64,000 bases of DNA from Cytospora piceicola (lineage: Eukaryota; Ascomycota; Sordariomycetes; Diaporthales; Cytosporaceae), in the NCBI GenBank assembly GCA_023375675.1, contig JALQBC010000028.1, positions 372,001 to 436,000 of the forward strand. Reading direction: 5' to 3'. The position numbers and the translations under genes are program-made. Shown here in pieces: positions 12,041 through 25,076 of the stretch. The notes beneath the pieces were generated by a model. The model was not told the DNA's origin and did not search any database. It saw only the letters and a list, made by a program, of their open reading frames with translations. Each line of letters begins with the position of its first letter. Positions within the stretch are counted from its first letter, which is position 1.

Positions 12041-14012
12041 TAGTGAAGCAGAATGGGGTATTGAAGTGTATTTATCGTAGGTCTGTCTGTTGTTATTGTG
12101 TGTTAACTAACTAAAGGCCTTAAGGGCCTTGATAGCTAGGTTTTAGTGGGGCATTTAGCATTCTGCCGGGCGGTTAGGCCTAGCCGGCAGGCAGCCGGCT
12201 AAAATGGCCTGCACCTTATTGCGCTATAGTAAGTGCCGGGCATGTAAAAAGAGTGTGACGTCCTCGTTATAAGGTCATTAGTTCAATTCCCTGCTGTATA
12301 CCTCCTTTTTTCCATTTCCGAACTAAATCTGTTCCTAAGCCAAATCGTTTATTTTCGATGAGTTTAATTAAATCAATCGAATCGATTAAACGTGACGGGT
12401 GGCTGGCATCTGTTAACAGCTGTTAAGGGACATAGGTATCGTCACCGCCATCGCCGTGGGGATCTGTATAGCTACTCGAATCACTATAACTATCGCGATC
12501 AAAAGGGTCCTCGCTATCGCTTAATTGATCGTCGCTTTAATCGTCGCTTTAATCGTTTAATTGATCGTCGCTCTGATCGTTTAATTAATCGTCGCTTTGA
12601 TCGTCGCTTTAGTTGTCGCTTTGGTTTAATTGAAGGCTGAGGGCATCGCTATCGCTGTTATCGCTTTAGTTTAATTAAAGGCTGAGGGCATCGCTATCGC
12701 TGTGGTTGTCGCTCTCGTTATCGCTGTTACTATCGTAAAGGCTAACGTCGCTTCCGTTTAATTAAATGCGAGGCCGTATGTGTCCCTCCTCTTTTAAATA
12801 ACTAAACAGCCTGTTACGCGAGTCGTAGGTCGAGCTATAAGACCTATAAGAATATATAGAGGACAGGCTTGAAGAGGGACGACGAGAAGGGAGGGAAACG
12901 GGTAGGATAGGCGGTTTCGAGGTCGGGGAGGATCTCGAGGAGGATCTCGAGGAGGGAGGACTCGAAGGGAGACTAAATATACTAAATCTAGGTATGCTTT
13001 ATCTCGCAGGCTGTCTCTTATAACCGTAAACGTTCGAATAGACGTGATCGAGAAGGGTGCCCTGCGAAACGAAGCTGTCGTTATATTTGCGATAAGTGAG
13101 ATTTATAAGCTTCGGAGGGGTACGGTCGCGATCGCTTTCGGGCGTAAGGAAGTCGCGTAGTACCTACTAGGTAGTCTAGAAGCTGACGATTTAAGTGCGA
13201 GGGCTAGCATTCTCTTTAGTAAGGTAACCGAGCTATTAGTAAAGATGTTTATTCTCAGCCTGAAGCTTTTCGTTCTCGGCCTAAAGGGTCTTATAAGGTT
13301 AGGGCTAGTGTGACTGTTTAAAGGCTTTCTAAAGATTAGCGACTTAAGACTGAAGGTCTAGTATGTAAACCTAGGCTATTAGTTCGGGGTCTTCGTCTAA
13401 AGCCTTTAAAAGGACTTTATAACCGTTACTATTCCACTAGTAGTGCTAAAGGAGGTTAGGCTCGTCCCTTTAAACGGTTGTGCCGTAGTAATCGTAGTAA
13501 GCTTCTTAGGAATTATCGTAAGCGTAAGTATAGCAGGCGAGGTGTTCTAGCGAGGTTTCTAAGCTTTAAAAGGTCTAATTAGTGCCTTTAAAGGTAGTAA
13601 GGCAGGTGCAATAGATTGAAGGCATCGCGAGAGAGACTGGGCTAGCGAAGGCGTCCTTGATTAAATAGTTGTAGTTTTGGTGATGGCGATCGGCCGTTTG
13701 GTAAGGGTAAATTTGGTGCCTGAATTAGTAAATCTGGTCGCTTTAATGCGAAAATAGTACCGTTCGAATGCTTAGAATAAGGGTATCGTGGTCGAATAGA
13801 TCTTAAATTATAGTTACCATTTAGTAAAGCAGAATAGGGTATTAAAGTGTATTTATCGTAGGTCTGTCTGTTGTTGTTATGTGTTAACTAACTAAAGGCC
13901 TTAAGGGCTTTAATGGCTAGGTTTTAGTAAGGTATCTGGTATTCTGCCGGGCGGTTAGGCTTAGCCGGCAAGCAGCCGGCTAAAATAGCCTACACCCTAT
14001 TACGCTACAGCA
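12041..14012 (+). mobile_element. Non-autonomous LTR element (TRIM/LARD-like), copy A
   Basis: A 1972-bp element with two 191-bp LTRs (12041-12231 and 13822-14012) and a 5-bp target duplication TTATC (12036-12040 and 14013-14017). The LTRs start T(A)GTGAAGCAGAA and end CGCTACAGCA, or CGCTATAGTA after RIP. The 1.6-kb interior has no gag or pol. It contains a degenerate (GATCGTCGCTTT)-type tandem array at about 12520-12760, a tRNA B-box-like AGTTCAATTCC at about 12291, and GA-rich stretches. It is less RIP-mutated than its surroundings, and the left LTR is nearly pristine. The 82-residue open frame at 12392 is a by-product of the tandem array. Confidence 0.85.
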
Positions 14013-14017
14013 TTATC

Positions 14018-16900
14018 TTAATAAAAATAAAGGCTAAAATATATATAACTATAAACGTAAATTATTAATTAACGTTTTTTAACTACTTATAAACTTATTA
14101 TTTACCTATAAATTTAAAGAAAATACTTTTAAAAGATTTAAACTATATATTAGTTAAAATAATACTAAAGAACTTATAAAAGTATTTTATATAAATAATA
14201 AGATAATAGTATAGAAAAACCTATTAATGTTTATTTAACGTTATCGTATATATATCGCTAATATCGAAACTTAATAATAAACTTTATATTAAAATCTTCT
14301 TACTTACTTTACCGGATTTACTTATTTATAGTTTTAAAACACTTTATTAAATAAAGAAAGATTTAACTTAACTATTTACTTTAATATATAAATAAAAAAC
14401 AAAGAATACTTTATTATAGACTTTAGTATATTTTATAATATAGCCGACGGAATTTTAAATAGTTTTCGATATATATAACGTAATACCTAAAATAATAAGA
14501 ATATTTTAAACTTTACTTAATATATCTGTCGTTTTACCGTTTTAGCCGAATAGCTAGATAGTTTTATTATTCGAAATATATAAAACTATATCGATAAATA
14601 AATAGTCGTTTATTACTTTAATTACCTTAAGTATAACGTTAACTCTTAAGACTTTAAATATAAGCTTAAAGCTAAGTAACAACCTTAATATATACTTAAA
14701 AAGAAGGCTACGCTTATTTATATAAGGCTATAATAGCCTGTTATAAATAAATATCAACTTAAGCTATTACGATATTAGCTTTAGCTTATTTATTCCCGGC
14801 TATAAAAAGCTAGCTTTTAATAACTAATTTTATTATTTAACTGTTTTAACTTTTAACAATTTAAATAAGCTTTACTTTAAGCTTAAATATTAAGATAGGC
14901 TTTATAGTTTAGTTTAAATAATTATTAAAAGTTATTACCCGAATAGTAAAAGCAGTTAATCGAAACGTAAAAGGCTATTTAAAACTAATAGTAAGTTACT
15001 TATAACCTGTTATTACTTAAGCTAACGTTATAGCTACTAACTAATACTATAAACTAAAGTCCTTTTAAATAACGTTACTTATAAGAGCGTTATAATTAGC
15101 TTAAAATCTTCTAACGTTTTACTTATTAAAATAGCGAAAGTAACGTAATAGTAAAAGACGTTTAACTATTTAACGTAAACGATAGTATCTTTTAATATAA
15201 TACCGTCTATAAAAAAGAGCTAATATAAAACAGCTTTTATCCGGTTAATAAAGAAATAACGCTTATTATAATAAACGAACTATTAAACGATATTAATAAA
15301 CAGATAAACCTAAGAAATAACTAACTTAATAATAAAAAAAGACCTTCGAATAATAAATATATAATAGTCGAAGACGTCGATATATATAACTTTAATATAG
15401 AACTGTTTATTTTAAAACTATTAGATAATAATATCTACTATAAAAAATATCTGTTTTATTTAAACGATTTCTATTATATTGATTATAGTTATATTTCTTT
15501 ATTTAAACTACGTTTCTTTAAGTACTATCGTTATTATAATAACGTTAAAACACGCTTTAATATAATAAAATAAAAAGGTTTTGTTTTAAACCTTAATATA
15601 CCGCTTTAAGTATCGTTTTATAAAGGTTATAATTATATATATACTTATACCGAAACGTATAGATCTTTAACCGGTTATACTTTTAATGCCTATTATAATA
15701 CTAAGGCTTTTAAATATATAATCTTTTAAGCGATACTAAACTTAATACCTAATATTAAAGTAAATTAAAAAGCTTAAGCTAATCTTTAAAGGATAAGTAA
15801 AATAAATACCTTTAACTAAGCTAAGTTTAATATCTTTTATTAAGCTATTTTAAACAGTTTATTTACTATCTTATTAATAAAGATAAGAGTATAAGTATTT
15901 AAACGTTTAAACGTAAAACTATTAATAAAATAAGAATTTATAGTATTATATTAAGTAAATATTTTTAACTTAGTAGTTAGTATATCGTTTAGTTACTTTA
16001 ATAGTATATAAATAAAAACGTTAGTTTTTATTAAAACCGTTTTATATATATATAAGGTAAAAACCGCTTCCGCCGCTATAATTCTATTATAATTAAGCTA
16101 TATTATACTTATTATTAAGTTATTTATAGAAAAACTAAATCTTTCTTATTTAAGCTAAAGTAAGAAAGTTAAGTAAATACTTTAATTAGCTAAAACTATT
16201 ATAATATAATAGCTATAAATTAATTATCCTTTCTTTTAAAAATTAGTAAAAACACTTATTTAAATATACTTAAACCTGTTTTTAAAGAATATATAAAATA
16301 TATAAGATAAGAAAGTACTATTTAAACCTTATTAAATTATAATTAATTACCTTTCTATTATTCCGAGCTATTTATATAAAACGTAATTATTAACTTATCT
16401 TTTAAGTTTAATCTTATTAATATATTAAACGCTTTAAATAATATCGAATAACCTGTTAATATTAAAGAATTTATCCCGAATAAGCCGCTTTTAAATAAGA
16501 TAGATATAAAGATATATAAATATCTTCGTTTAAATAGAAAACTCGGTATTACTTATATTAAACACCTACTTAAAATAAAGCTATTAAACGATATATACGT
16601 ATACCGATATTTGCTTAAGTTTATATTAGAAATAAACCGTTTTATACGTAAGTTTATATATATATTTAAAAATACTTTAAATATTCGAGTATTTAAAAAT
16701 AAGTAAATATAAGTTCTTTTAGTTAAAGGCTAGTAAAATTAAAAAATATTATAATAACCGTATTACTTTAATAAAAAGAACTAGAAAATTATTAATAATA
16801 TAATAAATAGTTTTTATAAATAAAATCGTATTAAATAAGTTACTTAGTTTACCTTATTCGACTTACTTATCTTTATAGTATAAAAAATAGTAAAAGGTAA
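14018..16900 (+). pseudogene. RIP-degraded interior of the gypsy element, 5' part
   Basis: Heavily RIP-mutated DNA between copy A and the recognisable reverse transcriptase, presumably Gag and protease of the gypsy element. I could not decode specific motifs here, so this is positional inference. Confidence 0.45.
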
Positions 16901-16907
16901 ATATAAA

Positions 16908-17240
16908 GGACGTTTAATTATAGACTTTTATACTTTTAATAAAGTAACTATTTTTAATATATATCTGTTACCTTTTTAATTAAACGTTTTTAAGAATATC
17001 TAAAGTAAGTCTTTTCTTACTATTATCGATATAAGCTCGTTTTTTTATTAGTTTTAAATATACCTATTATATTATAAACAGTTTATTTTAATTAGTTATT
17101 ATACTTAAAAACGGCTAAAAGTTATATCTATAAGATTCTATAACTTACCGACGTATATTTAACGTTATATAAACTATATATTCTAGCCGTTTAAATACTT
17201 TATTACCGCGTTTATTAATAATATTATCGTTTTCTTTAAT
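16908..17240 (+). pseudogene. Gypsy reverse transcriptase remnant
   Basis: A plus-strand frame with RIP-type stops retains GRLIIDFYTFNKVTI, then SKSFLTIIDISSFFY (the TxxDxxSFFYQ-like motif) and RFYNLPTYI, matching the RNSPAYVQR-type stretch of fungal gypsy elements. It ends in FINNIIVF, where the YxDD-like catalytic box DDIVIF has become NN through G-to-A changes. The order and spacing identify a Ty3/gypsy RT core. It is not functional. Confidence 0.8.
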
Positions 17241-18434
17241 ACTACCGAAAAGTATATAAAGTATTTAAAGTAGCTATTTATATTATTTATAAAGCGTTAT
17301 ATATCTTTATTAGCTAAGAAATCTTTTATCGGATATCTTTTAATAAAATTACTTAGATTTAAAGTTAATAAACTAAGTATATATAATACCTTAAACTAAG
17401 TAAGAACTATTATTTAATTATAGTTTCTTACTATATTATAATAACTTAAAAAATTTATTAGCTTTATAAGTTATTTTTATAATTTTATATTATAGTATAT
17501 TAAATATATCGATTTATTATAAAAACAGAAAACTTAAATTTTTATTAAAGAATAAAAAGATAAGAAACTTTTAAAAGATAACGTTTAAAAGAACTATATT
17601 TATTAAACCTCCTTTAAGCTTACTTATAAAAAGGTATACTCTTTTAATAATTTTAAATTAGCTTTAATAAGTAAAAATACCTTATTTTATTAAAACTTAA
17701 ATAAGCCGTTATTTATTTAGTTAAATACTTTAAAAAAAGTTAGATTTTTAAGTATTATCTTTTAATTAAATAATAATTTTAAATAAAACCGGAAGTTACT
17801 TATACCTTATATTTAAATCTGTTTATTATAGTATTTAAGTAAAACTATTAATATAGTTAAACGTAAATACTAATTAACTAAACTTAAAATTACTTATTTA
17901 ATATAGTTAGTTTATAAACTTTATATAGTTATTAGTTTAAACTATAAATAACTTATATATATCCTTATAAATTATATTATTACTATTGGTATTATTAAAT
18001 AAACGTTTTTTAATATAGTAAATAAAACTAAGATAAATATAAAACTTATTTTTATATTAAAATACTTAAACTAATATAGTTTAAACGTTTATTATATTCT
18101 GAAAGTAATTAATATATTAATAAATACTATCTTTAAGCTATTAATAAGTTAGCCGTTTATAAAAGATAAAAGTATATTTAATAAATTATAAAAAGATATT
18201 ACTTTATATAATATATCCGAAATCTTTATTAATTAAACGTTTAAAAATCGTATTATTATAAAATATTAAAAATACGTTAGTTAAACTAATATTATTTAAT
18301 AACTATAAAATAATTAAATAAAAGCAGATATACCGTTTAAGTTAAATATAAATAAACTTTTATATTTTATAAAGTTATTAAGTAAATAATACTTTTATAT
18401 TCCGGTAAAAATAGCTATAGATCTTATTATTAAA

Positions 18435-19040
18435 GCTTATAATATTAAATACTATTTTAATAAAAATAAAGTTTAATATAACTTTACCGACCGGTTTATA
18501 ATTAAGAATTACCGTCGAAAGGTTTTCGAATATATTAAGAATTATCCGGTTTATATAATAAATCGTAGTAAAAACTAATAGTTATTAAGCGAAATATAAC
18601 TTATTCTTTTACTATTAATTCTGTTTTATATTATTATTATAGACTTTATAACGGCTTTACTTAATATTTTAACTACTAATATTTTATAAGTAATTTTTAA
18701 AGTATTTTTCTTTAATGTTTTTCTTTCGGTTATAAATAAGTATAATAAAATAACTATTATTATTCTTAATAATACTATATATATAGTTATAAATTAAGTA
18801 TATATATTATTATATATATTATATCTATATAATTAAAGTATTTTATAGCTTCTTATTTTTAATAAAGATTTTAAGTTTTTTTTAAACTTTTAATAAAACT
18901 TATAGTCTAGTTTAAATATTAAGCTAGCTTATTTAACCGTTTAATACCTATAAACTAATAGCTAATCCGAAAGTAAAAATAAGATAGTAGAATTAGCTAT
19001 CCGGATATTCGTTATAATATATTTTAAAGTTAAATAAACC
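18435..19040 (+). pseudogene. Gypsy integrase remnant (zinc-binding and catalytic core)
   Basis: Plus-strand reading shows a degraded HHCC region ending KNYRRKVFEYIKNYPVYI, where the CPVC-type cysteines are now Tyr. Next come IDFITA (first catalytic Asp, about 18642), NKDFKF (second Asp, about 18867), and a stretch corresponding to the usual YHPQTDGQSE box with its Glu near 18969, followed by KIVELAIRIF. The D-D-E order is that of retroviral-type integrase downstream of RT, as in Ty3/gypsy. Interrupting stops are RIP-type. Confidence 0.8.
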
Positions 19041-21643
19041 GATATTATTTTAATATTATAGTTTAACTTAAATAACGCTTATAATAAAGTTTTAAAATAC
19101 TTTATTAACTAGCTTTTATATAGATTTTATTTTACTAAAATAAGCTAGCTAAAAAAAGATATTTTAACGTTAGCTTAAAATATATTTTAAAAAGAAACGT
19201 AACTTATAATTACCGAGGCTTAAATAGCTATAAAACTATAGTATAATAAAAAGTAGTATTAGTATAAATTTATTTTAAGTAACTAAGTTTTTATTAAACT
19301 TTATTATAGCTATATATTATTTAAGAATTTAGCTTAAAAGTATTTTTAATAACGTATAAAACTATTTTAAGTTATATATAAAATAAATAAACTAATATAT
19401 AAGCTTAAAATAGCTTTATATATAAATATTTACTTAATATTATTTATAATTTATCTATCTTTAAATAAGCTATTATAGTTTAACTTATATAAATAAACTC
19501 TATTAGCTATAAAGCCTATAAAAGTAAATAATAATAAAGCGTAAAGGTATAATAAAGCTTTTAAATATTATAAGTTATAATATATTATAGCTAAATATAA
19601 ACAGAGGTATAGTTATAAGTAGTTATATATTAAATATCTTATAAAATAAACTAATTACTTTAGCTATTTTAACGTATAAATACTATAAAATATTTTAAAT
19701 ATCGATAAAATAATTTAAGAATTCGAAATAAAAAAAAAAAAAAAAAAAGCTATATATTTAATTAGTAATAAAAAAAAACCCGCTTATAAAATAACTAAAA
19801 CTTAAAGAAATAGTTACTTAAATACTATAGCTTTAATTAAAAAGAAAACTACTTAATAAATAACTAGCAGATCGGCCGATAACGTTAACGTTAAAGCCGA
19901 AAAGTAATATTCGACATTTATAAAAGGTTACTAAGTAATAAAAGTTAAATACGTTTACGTTAATATTAAGTAATAAATAATAATAAGAAAAACCTGTTTA
20001 TTAACCGACTATTAATTTAAACTTTTGTTTTATACTATTTATTACTTTTTATTTTTTATTTTTTTTTATTAAAGCTTACTTTTAAAATATTATATTATTA
20101 GCTTAACTATTATATAAAGTATTTTACTTAAAAACTTACTTTAAAGTTACTGTTTACTTATTATTTTATATAATTTAAAACTATTATATTAAACTCGTTT
20201 TATATTTACTATTAAATATATATACTAAACCGAAAACTTTATATAAAATATTAATAGTTAAATATCTTATAAATACTTTAAAATATTAAAGTTTTACTTA
20301 ATACTATACTTTACTTTTTATAACTTCGGTTGTTTATACTTATAAAAGAGCTATATAAAAGAATACTTAATAAAAGTTTATAAAGCTTTACGTTAAAATA
20401 TATTAAACCTTAATAAATATAAATAAAAGCTTTATCTATATAAAAGAAAATCGACGATATCTGTTAAAACGTTTACTATTAATACTTAATTTAATACTTA
20501 CTTATATTACTATATAGTTAAGTAAATACGTTTTCGATAAAAAGTAATTAATAAAAGATATACTAACTTTATTAACCGAAAAGTAGAATTTAATATATAT
20601 ATACCGCTTTTAAAGCTTTTAACGTATCCGATTAACTATAAAGTTACTTATTATAAAACTTAATAATACCTTAATTAATATTTTATCCTTATATAGGTTA
20701 ACCGCGATAATACGTTATACTATAAGTAAAAGCTTTATTTTAATATCTAAACAGCTATATAAGCTAAATAACGAATTTACTTATAAACAGATATAAAGAA
20801 ACTAACTTAATATATTTATTAAATTCTTTTATAATATTAATCTAAAAAGGTTTAAACCTATTCGCTTATAGTCCTTTTATAGCTTTATCTACTTTATCTT
20901 ATAAATATAATAAATATATCTATTATAATAAAAAAGGCTAATTCGCTTAAAGTATAAATAACCTTACTATTAATAAAACATACTTAATTATAATATAGTA
21001 CGTTATTATAAGCTTATAGTTTTTAAGTATTAAGCTTATAAATACCGGTCTTATTACTATAAAAGAATAATAAAAAATAAAAAAGAAATATTATACCTTT
21101 ATATCCGATATTATTATCTGTACTAAGCTTATTATAAATACCTTTAAAAAGCTTAAAGTATAACTAACTTTTAAACGCTTATTATAAAACTTATAATTAT
21201 TAATCCGAGAAAGCTTATCTACCGTTTTTATTCTTATAAAAAACAATATTAAAAAACAACTAATATATAGCTTTTAGTTTAATTTTATTAAAAACTCTTT
21301 TATAAGTAGAAAACGTTATATTACTAATAACAGTTCGTTTATTATAGTTTATAAATCGGATAAGTTTAAAGTAGATTCGCTTTTTATAAAACGCGAACGT
21401 TCGATATACCTTATCGCTATTATTAACGATATATATAAGAATAATAAGCTTAAAATATCCGTTAAGTTTAATACTATTACGTCTGTTATATATATTATCG
21501 AGGTAAGCTATAAGCTTAAAACTAACGTTTATATTTAAATTAATAGCTAAGAACTTTATATTATTTTATTACTTAACGTAACTAGTATTAGTATTATAAT
21601 ACTATATAGTATTACTATATAAGTAATAAACTTTATCTATTAC
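19041..21643. repeat. RIP-degraded repeat DNA with no readable gene
   Basis: Extremely AT-rich with TpA excess and a short poly-A run at about 19730-19747. It belongs to the gypsy interior by position. No domain could be decoded on either strand by eye. Confidence 0.6.
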
Positions 21644-23582
21644 TGCTATAGCGTAATAGGGTACAGGCTATTTTAGCCTGCTTGCCGACCGGCTAGGCCT
21701 AACCGCCCGGCAGAATACTAGATGCCCTACTAAAACTTAGCTATTAAGGCCTTTAAGGCCTTTAGTTAGTTAAGAAATAACAATAACAGACAGACCTACG
21801 ATAAATACACTTTAATACCCTATTCTGCTTTACTAAATAGTAGCTATAATTTAAAATCTATTCGACTACGATGCCCTTATTCTAAGCATTTAAACGGTAC
21901 TATTTTTACATTAAAACGACTAGATTTACTAATTAGCTATTTAAAACCATCACTAACTACTAAGACTATTAAAACTATAACCATTTAATCAGAGACGCCT
22001 TTACTAGCCTAGTCTTTTTCGCGATACCTTTAATCTATTATACCTGCTTTACTACCTTTAAAGGTATTAATTAGACCTTTTAAGGTCTATAAACTTCGTT
22101 AAAACACCTCGCCCGCTATACTTACGCCTATAATAATTCTTAAAAAGCTTACTGCGATTACTATAGTATAACTGTTTAAAGGGACGAACCTAACCCCCTT
22201 TAGCACTACTAGTTTAATAGTAACGGTTATAAAGTCCTTTTAAAGGCTTTAGACGAAAACCCTAAACTTAAAGTATAGGTTTATATACTAGACCTTTAGT
22301 TTTAGGTCGCAGACCTTTAAAAAGCCCTTAAATAGTTACAATAGCCTTAGCCTTAGCCTTAACCTTAACCTTAACCTTACGAGACCCTCTTTAAGAACGT
22401 TAGCCTTCGTTAACAGGTTAGTTCCTTTACTAAAGAAAACACTAGGCTTCGCACCTAAATCGCTAGCTTCTAAACCGCCTATAAGGTACTACGCGACCTT
22501 ATTATTCCCGATTACGATTACAACCTTTTTAAAGCTGTTAATTTTAAGTGTTGTAAATATAGCGATAGCTTTATATTACAGCGCACCCTTCTCGATTACG
22601 TCTATTCGAACGTTTACGGTTATAAGAGATAGCCTGGACGACAGCCTGCGAAACAACCTATAAGACAAAGCACACCCAGATTTAGTACATTTAGTTTCCC
22701 TTCGAGTCCTCCCTTCTCGAGATCCTCCTCGACCTCGAGACCGCCTGTCCTACCCGTTTCTCTCCCTTCCCGTCCCTCTTTAAATCTGTCTTCTTCGAGC
22801 CTGTCCTCTATACATTTTTATAGGTCTTATAGCTTAACCTACGACTCGCGTAACAGACTATTTAGTTATTTAAAAGAGAAGGGACACGTACAGCCTTGTA
22901 TTTAATTAAACGGAAGCGATAACAAGGGCGATAACTATAGCGATAGCGATGCCCTTAGCCTTTAATTAAACTAAAGCGATAACTATAGCGATAGCGATGC
23001 CTTTAGCCTTTAATTAAACTAAAGCGATAACTAAAGCGACGATTAAAGCGACGATTAATTAAACGATTAAAGCGACGATTAACTAAGCGATAGCAAAGAC
23101 CTTTTTAATCGCGATAGTTATAGTGATTCGAGTAGCTATACAAATCCTTACGGCGATAGCGGTAACGATACCTATATCCTTTAACAGCTTCCCTTAACAG
23201 CTGTTAATAGCTGCTAGCTAGATGATTTAATCGATTCGATTAATTTAATTAAACTTATCGGAAATGAACGATTTAGCTTAAGAATAGATTTAGTTCGGAA
23301 ATAGAAAAGGAAAAAAGGAAGTGTATAGTAGGGAATTAAACTAATAACCTTATAACGAGGACGTTACATTCTTTTTACGTGCCCGGCACTTACTGTAACG
23401 TAATAAGGTATAGGCTATTTTAGCCTACCTGCCGGCCGGCTAGGCCTGACCGCCCGGTAGAATGCTAGATACCCTACTAAAACCTAGCTATTAAGGCCTT
23501 TAAGGCCTTTAGTTAGTTAAGAAATAACAATAATAGACAGACCTACGATAAATATACTTTAATACCTTATTCTGCTTTACTA
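21644..23582 (-). mobile_element. Non-autonomous LTR element (TRIM/LARD-like), copy B, inverted
   Basis: A 1939-bp reverse-oriented relative of copy A. The LTRs are 21644-21835 and 23391-23582, with target duplication ATTAC at 21639-21643 and 23583-23587. It shares the interior landmarks with copy A: the AAAGCGACGATTAA array at about 22910-23100, the B-box-like motif (reverse) at about 23330, and the GA-rich block. It is more RIP-altered than A. Copies A and B form a long inverted repeat separated by about 7.6 kb. No coding capacity. Confidence 0.85.
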
Positions 23583-24175
23583 ATTACGTTTAAAAACTCG
23601 ATAAAAAGTTATATACGTAATACTTTAACGTTACTTTCGTACTTAAATACTTTTTCCGCTATTAAATAAACTTCGGTCTTATTAAAACTAAGTTTTAGAA
23701 TAATAGCTATATTAACTAAATAAATACTCGCTTCGAATAAAAACGTCTTTACGTTAATAACCTCGATTATATATTTATTAAAACGTTTAAACGTCGTTTA
23801 TATAATATAAATTCTTACTTTAAAGCCTATAATATAATTAAAGCTATAGCCTTAATATTTAATAAAGTTATAACGTTAACTAAAAACGTTTTTAATAAAG
23901 ATATATAGACGTTATTTAGTCTGTTATCTTTTTTAGCTAAAAAAAAATTAAAACTCTACTAAGTTTATTATAAATACGTTTTATTAAATTATTATTTTAT
24001 CGTTATTTTATAGTTATCTTTATATTTGTTATTTTACATCTGTTAATTTATAGCTATTCTTGTAATATCGATAATACGTATAAGTAAACCGACGCTATAT
24101 AATAAATACTTAAAAATAAAAACTATTATTACCTTTCTTTTTCTATTCGTTTAACGGTATCGGTAATATATATAG

Positions 24176-24500
24176 TGTCGCAAAGGCGAGTGACCCTTAT
24201 AAAGGACTAAAAGCCACCGGCCTCGCTGCGTTAAGGTTAATTAAAAGTAAGCCCGAAGGCCTACACTCTCGAACGACCGTCGGCTACAGAAACAAAGGCA
24301 GAGAGACGAAAGGGATAATGTTTAGGTCTAATCACGTCCGGATAAGTATAGGTAGTAAAACTTCGTTGTGTGTTGTTCTTGTCTAAGTAAAAAGAGTAAT
24401 TAAAATAAGCGCTCGAGATGCCTTTTAAAAGACACCGACGTAGGGTTAGTGGGTCTGGTACTACTGGCTACCGCGTTAATAGGTTTATTAATACCGAAAG
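24176..24500. other. GC-richer island of unknown nature inside the RIP block
   Basis: About 325 bp begin TGTCGCAAAGGCGAGTGACC and have normal CpA/TpG content. They contain CTTATAAAGG (promoter-like) and, near the end, GGTCTGGTACTACTGGC. It could be the LTR plus leader of another retroelement, but no partner LTR or target duplication was found. Confidence 0.4.
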
Positions 24501-24831
24501 GTAAGTACTTAAAAATAAAAACTACTTTCGCCTTTTGTTTTTATAATTAACCGTACTTCTTTTTTAATTATACCTTATATTTCTATAAGCTTTTATTTCT
24601 TTTTACTATATATACTACTATAGTCTATATAAGCCTCTGCCGGTTATTTCGTTATATTAAAATTTAAATACTATTATTATTTAAATATAGTACTTTTTTT
24701 ATAAATTAGTAATAGTTCTTCTCTTTATCTTATAAATATAACTACCTTTATATTATAAACTTACTATTAATCTAATTATAACTATAATACTTATACTTAT
24801 ATAAACGAAGATGTTTTCTTTTAAAGGTAAT

Positions 24832-25071
24832 TATTATATATTTACCGGTAGGTTTATAATAAACCTACCTGTAAATATACCTACGAATCTACCGTATATT
24901 TACCGGTAATTCGGACGGTTAAACGTATAGTAATTATATAGTAAACTTAAGGTAAGTTTATAGTAAGTTTATAGGTTTATATATAGTTTATAAAAGTACT
25001 TAGTTATATAAAGAAAGAAAGAAAGAGAATCTATCTTTATTATACACTACTATACCGTACCGTCACTATTA
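24832..25071 (+). repeat. Right LTR of the gypsy element
   Basis: 240 bp, a direct repeat of 10244-10482. It ends GTCACTATTA and is followed by the TATAA target duplication and then the resumed copia reading frame. Confidence 0.8.
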
Positions 25072-25076
25072 TATAA

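Larger units (their letters stand above)
10244..25071 (+). mobile_element. Ty3/gypsy-type LTR retrotransposon inserted in the copia element
   Basis: LTR-like direct repeats at 10244-10482 and 24832-25071 share long tracts (ACCGGTAGGTTTATA, CCGGTAATTCGGACGG, and a common ACTATTA end). They are flanked by TATAA on both sides (10239-10243 and 25072-25076). Removing the block joins the copia reading frame as a G-L-Y-K-L-L-T-V run. RIP has turned the TG..CA termini into TA..TA. Inside, on the plus strand, are a Ty3/gypsy reverse transcriptase and integrase. The 14.8-kb length includes two later 1.9-kb non-coding LTR elements. Confidence 0.8.

Noticed and set aside
12260..12310. tRNA-like sequence next to the LTR of copy A
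   Set aside because: Only a B-box-like AGTTCAATTCC is present. The T-stem does not pair and no acceptor, D arm or proper anticodon loop could be folded.
12392..12640. 82-residue Arg-rich frame
   Set aside because: Produced by the degenerate GATCGTCGCTTT tandem array inside the non-coding LTR element; composition is pure repeat.
22338..22380. Telomere-like run of CCTTAA/CCTTAG units
   Set aside because: Not the CCCTAA unit, imperfect, only about six units, and internal to the transposon copy B; more likely part of the element.
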